A stretch of DNA of 64,000 nt from Metopolophium dirhodum (Eukaryota > Arthropoda > Insecta > Hemiptera > Aphididae). Both the position numbers and the translations under genes were made by a program. Position 1 is the stretch's first letter, and each line of letters begins with the position of its first letter. This document shows, in pieces, positions 11,820-23,042 of the stretch. Where the stretch lies: positions 22,444,001 to 22,508,000 of the forward strand of contig NC_083562.1 in NCBI RefSeq assembly GCF_019925205.1. Direction: 5' to 3'. The notes under the pieces are model-generated. The model saw nothing but the letters and a program-made list of their open reading frames with translations. It was not told the DNA's origin and did no database searches.

Positions 11820-11866
11820 ACCATTGATTATACAAAGTATAATACAATCATGGTATAATCAATGGT
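11820..11866. repeat. 14-bp perfect hairpin
   Basis: ACCATTGATTATAC (11820-11833) is repeated as its exact reverse complement at 11853-11866 with a 19-base AT-rich loop. It lies directly beside the stop-codon end of the GC-rich minus-strand frame at 11868-12224. No T-run or A-run follows that would point to a terminator. Confidence 0.8.
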
Positions 11867-11867
11867 A

Positions 11868-12224
11868 TCACGCATCACACGTGTTGTATTGAAATCCGTC
11901 TACAGATTCGGCTTGGACGCGGCGGGCGTCGAACTGCTCCGCGTCCGCTTTGTTTGTTAAGCGCGCAGCGGTGCAGTTCCGCCGTAGTTCCATTAAAAGT
12001 GATATTGGCTTGTTCACTTCGGCGAGCGACAGCGTCTTGCCCGCTTCGTCAACCGTTCTTCCGGTTTTCGGTCCAACATTATTATCCTGCGATAACACTT
12101 CGATGACACGGACAGTGCCCATACCGATAAAATAGTTACGTGCAGGACCGCGCAGAAAAAAGTTGAAAATGTTCACGGGTGACAAAAGGTTAAAATTCGG
12201 TCGAGACAAATTCACGAAAAACAA
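11868..12224 (-). CDS. Coding-like GC-rich ORF, unrecognised
   Basis: The minus strand is open for 118 codons to a TGA at 11868. The first in-frame ATG gives an 84-residue product beginning MGTVRVIEVLSQDNN, with no Met upstream before the stop, so an intact gene would start there unless the open part upstream is spliced in. The composition is protein-like: acidic and basic residues are mixed, there are motifs such as VGPKTGRTVDEAGK and SLAEVNKPISLLMELRRN, and many third positions are G or C in a strongly AT-rich neighbourhood. I see no membrane segment or signal peptide and recognise no family. The plus strand is also open for 61 codons across the same block. It may be an exon, a retrocopy or an old insertion of foreign DNA. 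Confidence 0.35.
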   Translation of the reverse strand: MFFVNLSRPNFNLLSPVNIFNFFLRGPARNYFIGMGTVRVIEVLSQDNNVGPKTGRTVDEAGKTLSLAEVNKPISLLMELRRNCTAARLTNKADAEQFDARRVQAESVDGFQYNTCDA

Positions 12225-15200
12225 TAGTCAATAAAAAATATCATTACCCAGTGATTACTATATTGTATAATATTAATTGTGTTCCCGTTGCCGTGTACCG
12301 ACGCAATAATCGTGTTCATACGTGCACCATATAGTGCACTTTGTTGTCGTTAATTGTTTGTGATTGATTTTTCAATAAGATTATAGTTGTCTATAATTAT
12401 ATTTCACTCAAATAAACAGTACAGTTCCATAATATTATATTTTATAATATTCGTTATAGTAAATCTATTTGATTAAATAATAATATCATACATTATTACA
12501 TTTATATATTCTTTTGAGAGTCACATATTATTATTTTATATATTTCGGAACAACAGTTATTCCAATACAATATAATAATGTATTTAAAAATTGTAATTAC
12601 ATAAAAACGAAATGAAAATTATTTTAAATTATAATTATTTTGAGTGTACCTATATATTACATCTGCGGAAAAGCAATATAAATGTACGCGTGTGTCGCGG
12701 GTGTTGTCCTAATATATTATTCGGGCACGAGGCTACTTATTTATATAAAACTGATCGTAATAACTATAACACAAAGTCATATTATTATTTGTTATTAATT
12801 TTACATTTATAACGAACGATTCATTAGACCTTTAAGAATCTAACTTTCAAGATCGTTTAAGGATTTTCATTAGATTTTGAACCATGTCGACGTGTTGTTT
12901 ATACTATATTATCATCACAGCTTGTCGACAATAATATCCGCCTAATTTTGGTACGAAAAGAACGATCGCCTAAATTAACAATTAATGTTAAAATTGTAAT
13001 AATAATTTTTTAGTAATTACACTAAACGTAATTTACTAAACTTCATAAAAAATTAACTACTATAATAATATAGTATTACGACATAAGTTCTATTAATTTA
13101 ATTGAAACACACTGTTTAACTAAGCTTTCTCTAGGGATATACTATAAGAAATATAGCAGTAAACCAATCATTCGTTTATTATTTCAGTCTCAGAAATTCA
13201 AAGGCTATACAATGTCATATTGTATTTATTACAACTTATAAATACAATTTATGTCCAATTTAATGGGTGGTATATGAGTACCTACCCTTGCTTAAGAATA
13301 TAGCATTTAAACTGAGGCTTTACCATAAACATATTATTTGTAAGTGGTCTTCTGTTCATACATAGGTAAAGTTTGTTACTATTACTTGGTAAATGGGGTT
13401 TATTAAACATTTTAATTATATTGAAAACTCTAGATTATGTCATCAAGTCAGGTATTTAATATTTCAAATTATCTGTAAAGAGTAAGAACTTTGTTTTAGG
13501 GATTTTTCTAATTAAAAGTTTTCTTTATTCAACATTTCATCCTTATGCTAAATACTAAAATTTAAAATAATAACATTTAAAACTTATGGCTTAAATTATA
13601 ATTAATTTCCATTCAAAAACTTTTTTAATTACATAAAATATCAATGTATACAAATTGAAGTGCAATCACTTTAAAAACCTTTTAACATAAAAGTTATTTA
13701 ATAGCAAATAAATGAAAATACTATTGTGCCTCATTTGTTTGATAGCTTATGTACACTGTAATAATTAACAACCTAATAAAACAATTTATTTATTATTGTA
13801 AATTAGGTATACATATTTTAAGTATAATAAGTTGAAATGTAGTTTTAAAACGATAAAGGTATGCTTTTTATCAGTTTATTCAGAACTGTAATAGTGTGTA
13901 CCTATATCATAAAACGAGGATATAGCGTAATTACGATCGATGTATTTAAAACACCTATAAGGCTAAAACCTATTACTATATTAATATTGTTACGAAATTT
14001 GTAATAGCTAAAAATTATATTGTACAGGCGTGTTATGTGAGTTTCATTAAATTCTAAAGTAATGATTTTTTTTTTTGTAGAGAAAGCAAAGATAAATCAT
14101 TGAATTTAATATATTTTTCATTCTCCGTATGTGAAAATGTGCGAGCTTACAGTTTTAGTTTGTCCTTTAATTTTCAGCGCATGAAGTAGGTAGGTACTTA
14201 ACTAACTTTAGTGAATTTCACAGGAGGGTAGCAATAAAATTTAATTGTTCGTGTTTTTTACGTGCATACTGTATAAATGTAATATATATTTTTAGTATAG
14301 CGTAGCGGTAACTATGTTTTACTTTATTTATTTAATCAATGGACAAATATTATAAAAATTGTTAAAGATAATACGATTTATATAATGTAAAATCTCAATT
14401 GTACCCAATAAAAAAACGAACTTGGTTCCTTTTGATTGGATACGCCGATACGGGTATGAGCAGCGTGGTATAATGTATACTTACTTTGTTTTATTTCTGT
14501 TGATTCGCATTTATTTTTTACAATAAAATCTACATTGTTTATTTGCATACGTAAATTAAAGTCGTATATATATATATTATGACAAATTCATTATTAAATC
14601 GAATAAATTGTAATTGCACGTGGTAAAAAAAATACATAAAAACTTGTGTTCAAATCAATTTAAACGTGATTTTATTTTTCAGAACACTACCGTAATAATT
14701 TTAATTTCACCGTTTGATAAAATAACAGAAATATAATATATATCGTGACGTATAATGCAGATTCATGGAGACGTACATTCTAGTCGTTGGTGTATTAAAC
14801 TTGAATATAATTTTTTTATTCTCAAGCAATTTTAAATTAGTCCATTAGGTAGGTCCCTCTATATAGTACATTATAATAAATTATTTGGTAAGCAAAGTTT
14901 AATGATTAGATAAATATTATTGAAGAATTATGTTTCATCTCGCGATAATGGCTTAACAAGAATGGCGCATAATAATAATAATAACAAATGGAGTCGTTGA
15001 ATTATATTAAGTACCGAACAGATGCATAATGGAAACTATTGGAAAGGCTTTATACAATCCATAAAGGCACTGCAAGCTGTTCGTCGTTAACATTATGTTA
15101 TATATAGGTAGCATATTTATATCTCAAATCTACTATAAGATAGTTGACATTTAAACGTATGTTTGTACGGATATATAGGGTTTTCAATATTAAGAGACAC

Positions 15201-15780
15201 GTCGACAGTTGTAAGGGTCGCATAGTCTCGAAATCGTCGAACAATAATTCGAAATTCACTGTTCGTGTCAACATAATATTATGAATACACTGTGCACTGC
15301 AGTGTATAAACACACGAGGCATTCAAATTTAAAATATAATACCAATTTTTTTTTAGCATAAGTATAACGAATAATATTATAGCGTGGCAGTATTTTCCAT
15401 TCGATATAATTTAATGCGATGATATTCCATTAAATTATAGTTATTGAACTGTACTCCAATCTCAATACATTATATAGTTTCTGAAAAAAGTCGTCTTGAC
15501 TCTTACAAATATACCTGATTGAAATCGGCAAATACAAAATATGTGAAAATAATCACGAATTGCGACAGGTAAAATATAGATGGTTTAATCAATAATGTGG
15601 TCGTTTAACAGGTTCTATCGAAATTGTTTGATGCGAGTCTTATAATACACAGATGTTTTTCCTGAAAAACGAAAACATGAAATAATATACATATTAATAA
15701 AACGTAGATACCTATATAACATACGTACAATAATATTTTGTGCCTGCTACATTATAATATTATGCTGAAATTTAAATTAT
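12225..15780. other. AT-rich gene-free stretch
   Basis: About 3.5 kb with no supportable gene or element. Short frames at 12612-12812 (plus) and 15098-15322 (minus) have no features. Near 15280 ATACACTG and CAGTGTAT form an 8-bp stem around a 7-base loop. GTAGGTA-type motifs are scattered. Confidence 0.5.
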
Positions 15781-16310
15781 TCTCATGGCGGGGTTAATAA
15801 TATGCTCGTTGGAAAATCGACATAACAATATAATATAGGTATACCTATTATACTGCAGCAGCCGGCACGAAAACGTGTTAACAACACCGGGAGATTGATG
15901 TGAATAGTTGCATTTAAAAATGCCATAATGCACTCAACTTTTAAGAGAAAAGCTATTTTACGCAAGCGGGTAAACGCTCCCCAGGAACTCGTTTTCCGCG
16001 TGAAAAAGTCAGTTACGTGGATTAAAGAGAAGCACATTTTTTTTATCAGCACACCGTTGGGAACGCATAATAATTTACTCGCGGCCAGGCGCGAATTTTC
16101 TCCCCGGGACCTTTGGCGCACACTTGACTAGACGATGTGAAGTTTGATATGTATTTCCAACGAAACGGTACATTAGTGTATATACATATAGTGTTGCTGT
16201 AATATTACACTGCAGAGGCGACTGCAGGCTACGCTAATAGCAATAAATGTTTATTAGTCCCGCGAATAAGTGCTCTCTACTGCTGCTTCTATATTATGTA
16301 TGTAATAATC

Positions 16311-16341
16311 GTTGTCGTCGTCGTCGTCGTTGTCTTCGTCG
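16311..16341. repeat. (GTC)n-type trinucleotide array
   Basis: Six consecutive GTC units followed by degenerate TTGTCTTCGTCG repeats. It is not inside a supportable coding frame. Confidence 0.85.
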
Positions 16342-16372
16342 GGCGAGCAGTTTAGCTTTTAACAGCGATGCG

Positions 16373-16395
16373 TAATAATAATAATAATAATAATA
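16373..16395. repeat. (TAA)n trinucleotide array
   Basis: A run of uninterrupted TAA units, about 35 bases after the GTC array. Confidence 0.9.
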
Positions 16396-16716
16396 TTAGA
16401 GTTATATTTTATTATTAGTCGTTCGCGGTGCGTATACGCTGCAAGACAGCTGTCATGCCACGGCCGGCTGTAACAATCTGTAATAGTATTCTATTATAAT
16501 AATATATTATACCACTTAAACGGACTTAACCTAACCGCAGTGATATTGCCTCGGTGACGAACATAATATCGTATTATTAATTTATAATAATTGATATCTG
16601 ATATTATTATTGTTGCTGCGTAGTCCTGATTTAACGAATGAAAATACGTACATACTAACGGCGGGTGCTATGACATAGTCGGAATATCGCTATACGACTG
16701 CAGAATCCAGAGCACT

Positions 16717-16750
16717 GATAAGGGATAAGGGGATAAGGAATAAGGGATAT
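16717..16750. repeat. Short GATAAGG-type minisatellite
   Basis: Four to five tandem, slightly varying units of (G)GATAAGG, ending at GGGATATC. Confidence 0.7.
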
Positions 16751-19700
16751 CTAAACATATAGATAACACCATTAATTATCAATACTTTATAATATTTATG
16801 GTATTTATATTATAATCAACACGCTTTGTAAACTATTTCACAAATTATATAGGCATATATCATACGACATGCGCATAGGTACGACGAGAGTCTTGCGGTT
16901 GTCTTTTTACGGTCGACAACGAAAAGGTCAAAGTCGTGGTGGGTTTTTTCTATGCGGTAAGCTCATCCGACCCGTGGCCCGTATCGCCGGCCGACCGAGT
17001 TTGGATGATTTTAATTAGCGACAACAAAATTACCGAATCATTATTAATATCACACTACCCTCCCCAGACTCGCGGAGTGGGCGTCATCCACCGCCGCTAC
17101 AGCTATCCGTCTCCGTGGTCTGACACGCGTATTATAACCACCGATTAGAATAAAAAACATTGACACCTCTACACCGACCCACCCTGCTACGCGCACGCCA
17201 GGGTTGATCTTTGACCACCACGAGGCCCAATCATCTCCCTGCATAATTTGGTTTATAGTCGTTAATCATTCCGCGTGGTGACGGGGCGAATCAAAACAAA
17301 CGATTAACCGTTTGTGCACATTTATGATTATAATCGTCGTTTATAATTATTAATCACATTTAATATTTATATTATATAATTTTGTTTAGAACATAATATT
17401 ATTATATTTTACCAGTTAACTGGTTATCATAGTTGGCTGGGCTGGGTGATCTACTTTTGTTTTATACACATTTTTAAGTTTGTGTTATATTTACGAGTAT
17501 TCAGTAGTTTCTATCCGATAGTATATTATATTGTATTTTTAGTGATTTTATCGAAAAGTTCTACGAAATTAAAAAGCACATTACCTAATTGCCTCGTAAA
17601 GCGTATAGATATGGGAAGTTAATAAAATTAAATATCAATGTAATTTAATAATAAATTTAAATATGTATTATTATATTTGTAATTTTATATCTATACAGCG
17701 AAACCCTTTACCGTATTATTTTTTTAAATTCCTATAATAATTTTCGATTAATTAAACCAATATTATAAATGTTTATAATATTATTATAAGTAACTTTAAT
17801 AACTTTTCCAAGTAACTTCGTCCTAATATAATGTTGTTGCAGTACAAGTGTACATTGTGATAATGAGTAATATATCGTTACCTAATCTAATTTTGTTATA
17901 ATAGTAATCACGCCTTAAAAATTCACTAAGGAAAATATTATGTAAAAAATAACTGTTCTAATCTACTAACTTAAATTTCAAATTTTTAACTCGCCGTTAA
18001 TAATTGTGACCCTATAGCTGTAAGGACACCGTATACCTTCGCTGACACGACCCGTAAACAGTTCCCTTTATAATACGAGTAGTCCCCACAAATTATACGG
18101 ATGAATTTCTCAAAACTCCTGGTAAATATAATATTATACTATTATTATACACTCATCAAAATCTCAACGTAGGTACCTATTTATGTAGTAAGAAGTAATT
18201 ATAATAACTAATGAGTAAGTACCTATACAATATATCTAAATTATTTTAAGGTCTTGATTTCGGTACAATATATACATTTACGTAGTATATCGTGCGTCGA
18301 AAGTTTGTGTACTGGTAAGTTATATTATAAGTTATGCATTTAAAAAAAAGGTCGCTGCCGTACACGGTAATTTTAATGTCTAAGACACACCACACACAGT
18401 AAATGTCTAAAACAGCTGCATGCCATGTTTATTGATTTTGTGTTAGGTATACCATAAATATGAAAATAGGTCCTAGAAAATTATAGTAAAAATTAAATTA
18501 GTTAGTTTTCATCAATGATCATTACAAAGTTTATAACAACTAATGTCTGAAAAATAAAAAACAATTAAATATGACAGACAGATATAATAATATATTATTT
18601 ATTATTTAATTAATATATTATTATACATCACTATAGAATACCAATTAATGATTAAATACAACTTCATAAAAATAAAGTACATTAACATCTATAAAAACAT
18701 TACATTTACACTATAACATTAACATAATTTAGTCTTAACACTTTTTTTTAATATGAGTAACAAAATAGTAGGGTACTAGGTGGTTATTTTGCAAGTTATC
18801 GTTTAGTTTCGTTCATCTCAACGGCACAAGTGCACACAAATTACCTCCCAAATCTAGGTAGGTGACCTTTTTGTACTAGAATTGCTTCCCATATCATAAA
18901 CATTTAAACATATAAAAAATAAATAAATCATTATATTGGTAAGAACCTAACAATTTTAATTTTGGAGGGATTTAATTTTGATTTTCAAAAAAATCTTGCT
19001 AGCTACATGAAACGAAGGTCGTGTACGAAACAAAAATGTTTAGCTTATTTAATACTCAGCTACCCATACACTACCTAGCTTCCGCACGAGTTAAAAATTA
19101 AAGTAAATATAATTTATATAATTATAACCTTAGGTTCTTTTCATACTTATATTAGGGCCAGTATTTGTATGTTCATTTCATATTCTTTTACACTTAACTT
19201 AGAATATTTCTGATTAAATATGTCGACGTTTTTAAATGTGTAAAATCTATAAATTAAAATTGTTTTGTGTATATTTTTAGATATTTGAATACAAATTAAT
19301 ATAACATACATATTTCAAGATAATTGCATAACATTTTTATATTTCATAAACATTAAATAAAATAATTACAATTTTGCTCAATCTGATAACATTTTTGACT
19401 AGCGATTAATATGTTTTGAGTTTAAGGTAATCAAATGATCGGTTGAATACATTCATCATTTTTTGTATATTTTATTCACTTTTTTTTACCTACTAAATTT
19501 ATAATTTGATTTTAATAATATTTTTAAAAATAAATCACGAGAGGCAATTTATTCAAGTTTACCTTGGAGCAAATACATACCATAAATACCTATGTTGTAT
19601 AATATTATTATACATTATTTTTAACGTGACAGATATTATCACATTCAATTTGGAGAGAAGTTCAGTATGACCCAAAAATGGTCAAGATTTCGTTACGAAT

Positions 19701-20601
19701 AGGTGCTCGAATACGTTTGCTTGTAAATTCTTGGTTTAATATTATATCTTTTTGAGAGCTTACAAAATTTTTCCGTTCGAGTGCAGAGGAAAAACAACTG
19801 CCTATACGTCATTCATCATTGTAAAATCATTGACAGCTCCGATCCGGGTATAATACGGAAAAGGTATGGCAAAAGCCCAAACTTCTGTTGACCATTACGA
19901 TGATCTTAATCGATAAATTTGATATCCACGCAACTTATGTACCTGTATAATATGGTAAAGATTTAGAATGATACTGCTCTTGATATACATTACTGGTTTG
20001 TAAATAATCAAAAGTGGTTCTTAACCGGAGATATAGGTATAAGGACATAAGGTTATAGTTTATGTATATACCTACATGCAAATAATATAATTTTGTTAGT
20101 GTAAGAATGTAATGTTCACTGTATTAATATTTAATTGTGTTATATTAATTTAACTTATGACATACCCGTATACGGGTATAATAGGTACCTAAGTATTGTT
20201 ATATGTATTAAAGTTGAAGCACCAGTGGATATTATATTATAATGTTATATTCATTAATTTAATTTTAAATGTAAAATATAACAAAACATATAATATAATA
20301 TAGTATATTAGTATAGTTATCTCCTAATTTCCTACCGAACCCTTCGGGGCCAACTATTTAATACCATTCTTTATAGGTAGGTATTAACCTAGTTCTATTA
20401 TATCACATATAATAATAAAATACACGATTGTTGCGCTCTTATAGAAGTGTTTGATCACAATTATTTTACCCTAAAAGAAATAAAATACAGTTACAAACAA
20501 TAAATAAATAAAGGTGTTCAAAAAAAAATTGTTTGGTTTTAATATATAAAATGTCAAATCATAAATATATTATCAATGGAAACGATGATAAATGAAACGA
20601 G

Positions 20602-20626
20602 CATATCGATTATACTAATCGATATG
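20602..20626. repeat. 11-bp perfect hairpin with 3-base loop
   Basis: CATATCGATTA, TAC, TAATCGATATG. The stem is perfect and contains two ATCGAT sites. No neighbouring gene gives it an obvious role. Confidence 0.8.
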
Positions 20627-21615
20627 GGTATCTACATTATTGTATTATAAACATATTATAAAATTTTTGGTGGTTGAAGGTTTCTTATTATAAGTAAATT
20701 ATTGTTTGAAAATACTTCGACAATGAATCTTATAAGGATAGAAGGAGGTTTACTAACGAATCAAGGGATAACTGAAATTATTTTATAATTGTAGCTTGAA
20801 TGTACAGCGCTTGTATAATGTATTTAAGAATTTCTTCACCAGCCGTTTTTATGTTGAAAAATTAAAATAATATGATAATTTTATTTATTCATAGGTAACA
20901 TAAAAAACAGGGGGAAAACACTACCTAATATACGTGACAGACATAGAATATTATATTGTTTTATACACTGTAACGTCGTAAATAGTAAACTTGTGATTAA
21001 AAAAAACTTGACGTTTGATCTTGCAAATCTGGTCATTACTCATTAGAAGATAATAAATATTTGAAACTCTCGAAAATCAAAAGAGTAAAAGAAATGGGAC
21101 GCGTTCATATTATATCGATTATTGACAACACGGTAAGAATATTTATAACTTATAAGTAATAACTTTTAACTTATAAGATTTTCTTCAATAACGGCTTAAT
21201 GCTTTTACATGTTTGTAAAACAAAAATAAAACACCACTTATTTGAATTTAAGTTTTTCGTTTGATTGGCTTATATACAAAATACAGTGGGTTTATTTTAT
21301 CTTATAGTATCTACCTAGTACATAATTATTTTTCGTCGTAAACATCACGTGACCTACTCTTTTCGATGAATTTTTTTAGTAAAAGTAATTAAAATTAATA
21401 ATCTTCCATTTTACATTTATAAAAATATTCCATACCTCACAAATGTAATAAATAGGTACATAAATTACCTAAATCAAAAACGTCACGCCAGACAGAATAG
21501 TATACCATCTATAGTGAATCGTGATGGTAGCGATATCGTTTATGTTGTTAAATGCAACATAAAATAATATAAAAAGCTTATACTTTCTATGTTTGGAAAT
21601 ATTATATGGTCGTAG

Positions 21616-21616
<1 letters not shown>

Positions 21617-21650
<34 letters not shown>
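21617..21650. repeat. (TA)17 microsatellite
   Basis: Thirty-four bases of uninterrupted TA, the longest such array in the window. Likely polymorphic in length. Confidence 0.95.
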
Positions 21651-21654
<4 letters not shown>

Positions 21655-22390
21655 CATGTATTTTATAATATGAGGAAGCAACTAATACTTTATAATTAGT
21701 GTATTATACAAGTCACTTAGTGTTATAGAATCAACAATAGTATTATACAAAGTCGATTGATTAATTAGATTTTTAACTGTCATTAATATTGCTGTCAACT
21801 CGTAGACCGTAGTATGAGCACCTATTTCCTATAGCTACCTATATTATTAGAAAGTGATGTCAAATAACAAATATTATATTACACCGAGTTACGACTTACG
21901 TGAACCGTAATAGAGGTCAAGTTAAAATGATGTACAAACAATTATAATAATAACTAATGAGCTAGACTATAATTAGTGATTGCATAACCTAACCTAATCT
22001 ATAAGTAAAATGAGTAGTCAAAGAGATTTTGTGCGTACAATTTATTATACGTTTTGAACGTAACAATTTATCGCTTGTTATATTTTATACGCAAACATCG
22101 GCGGTCGTCCTTACGCAGATCTTTATGGAACAGAATCTTATTATTCTAGGATAAACATATCGGTGAAACTCAAGTTTAAAATGTCGTATCATAAACGATA
22201 AGAAAGATATAGGTACTCCAATGGCAATAAATTGATATTTAGTGTCCCGCTGGTTGAGACGAAAATGCCTGAGGGTGGTAGGCTTGATAAAAAAAAACCA
22301 GTGATTTATCCGTATAGTATATTTTAAACGATATAGAACACCCAGTCATGGTTATGGTGATATTATTACAACTAGAAAAACTGGACTTAC

Positions 22391-22549
22391 TCTCTACTTG
22401 CATACCAAACCGAGTACGGACGCAACTCAGACTTGGTAGGCCAGCGAAAAGTGCTTAAGATATTAATTATATCACTAGTATTTTCAAAGCAATCATATTT
22501 GCGAGTTTTTATGTCGATTGGAAGTAAACTGGTACATTCACTTTTCTTT
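22391..22549 (-). CDS. Candidate internal exon, unrecognised
   Basis: On the minus strand a pyrimidine-biased acceptor, CATTGTGTTTAG, is followed by 159 nt that stay open in one frame and end at a consensus donor, TAGAGA|GTAAGTCC. The translation includes ECTSLLPIDIKTRKYD and ends in TKSELRPYSVWYASR, with mixed charges and several aromatic residues and without the low-complexity look of neighbouring chance frames. Phase in and phase out agree (one base completes a codon at the start, two are left at the end). No family recognised. The same frame is open a little further upstream to about 22,593, so the acceptor choice is uncertain. Confidence 0.28.
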
Positions 22550-22818
22550 CTAAACACAATGGATATTTTCACATTTGCCATGCAAAAGCTCAAACGACGT
22601 AAAATGATTTACGATATATATCTGCAAATGCCAATCATTTCAAATAATTGAATATATTATTAACTGATCTTGTTGATCTTGAACGTTTATTTATAAATCA
22701 ATAAATAATACCAACCATAGTAAATGTGAGTCGAGTGTTTAATAAAAATAAATAATAACGCTTTTCAATAAACAATAAAATAATTATTGCAAATGTAAAA
22801 GTTGAAACAATTATACTT

Positions 22819-23042
22819 TGTGGCGTGGTTGTTGTCCTCAGTCACATAACGTGTTCTGAGTGCAAACACCGGTCGGCGTAAAAGTTTTCGGATTTTAGTG
22901 GCAAATACTTGTAACATATACACATGTGTTCCATTCAATCCACAATGTAACCTACCACACAGTAAAAAAAAAACACTTAAAAAATAACCTTCACCCAATG
23001 GTCTATATGCTGCCGTGGGTTAATTTATAAAAAAAATAAAAA
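22819..23042 (+). mobile_element. 5S-rRNA-headed SINE, old copy
   Basis: This is a diverged copy of the element at 32.9 kb. Shared blocks run in order: GTGGCGTGGTTGTTGTCCTCAGTCAC, GTGTTCTGAG, CACCGGTCGGCGT, TTCGGAT, ACATATACACATGTGTTC, ACCTACCACACAGT. The 5S box C region is damaged, with about 20 bases missing after CGGAT. The tail CACCCAATGG..GCTGCCGTGGGTTA followed by an A-rich end matches the tail of the tRNA-headed SINE at 60.5 kb. Frames open on either strand here are artefacts of the SINE. A target duplication could not be set with confidence. Confidence 0.75.

Larger units (their letters stand above)
15840..17290. other. CpG-richer region with microsatellites, no gene called
   Basis: GC-richer patches at about 15,850-16,135, 16,180-16,470 and 16,870-17,300 contrast with the flanks. 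Overlapping frames are open on both strands in the first (112 codons minus, 67 plus) and third patches, but neither reads as a known protein. A possible donor, ATGCG|GTAAGCTC, lies at 16954. The region could hold a promoter or UTR exons; the sequence alone does not decide. Confidence 0.35.
17300..22384. other. AT-rich gene-free stretch
   Basis: About 5 kb in which I find no gene. It contains the (TA)17 array at 21617, a perfect hairpin at 20602 and scattered TAGGTACCTA-type motifs. A GTAAGT hexamer at 18316 follows no open frame. Confidence 0.5.

Noticed and set aside
15783..16131. 112-codon minus and 67-codon plus frames in the same place
   Set aside because: Neither has a recognisable motif; mutual openness suggests a stop-poor GC-richer patch.
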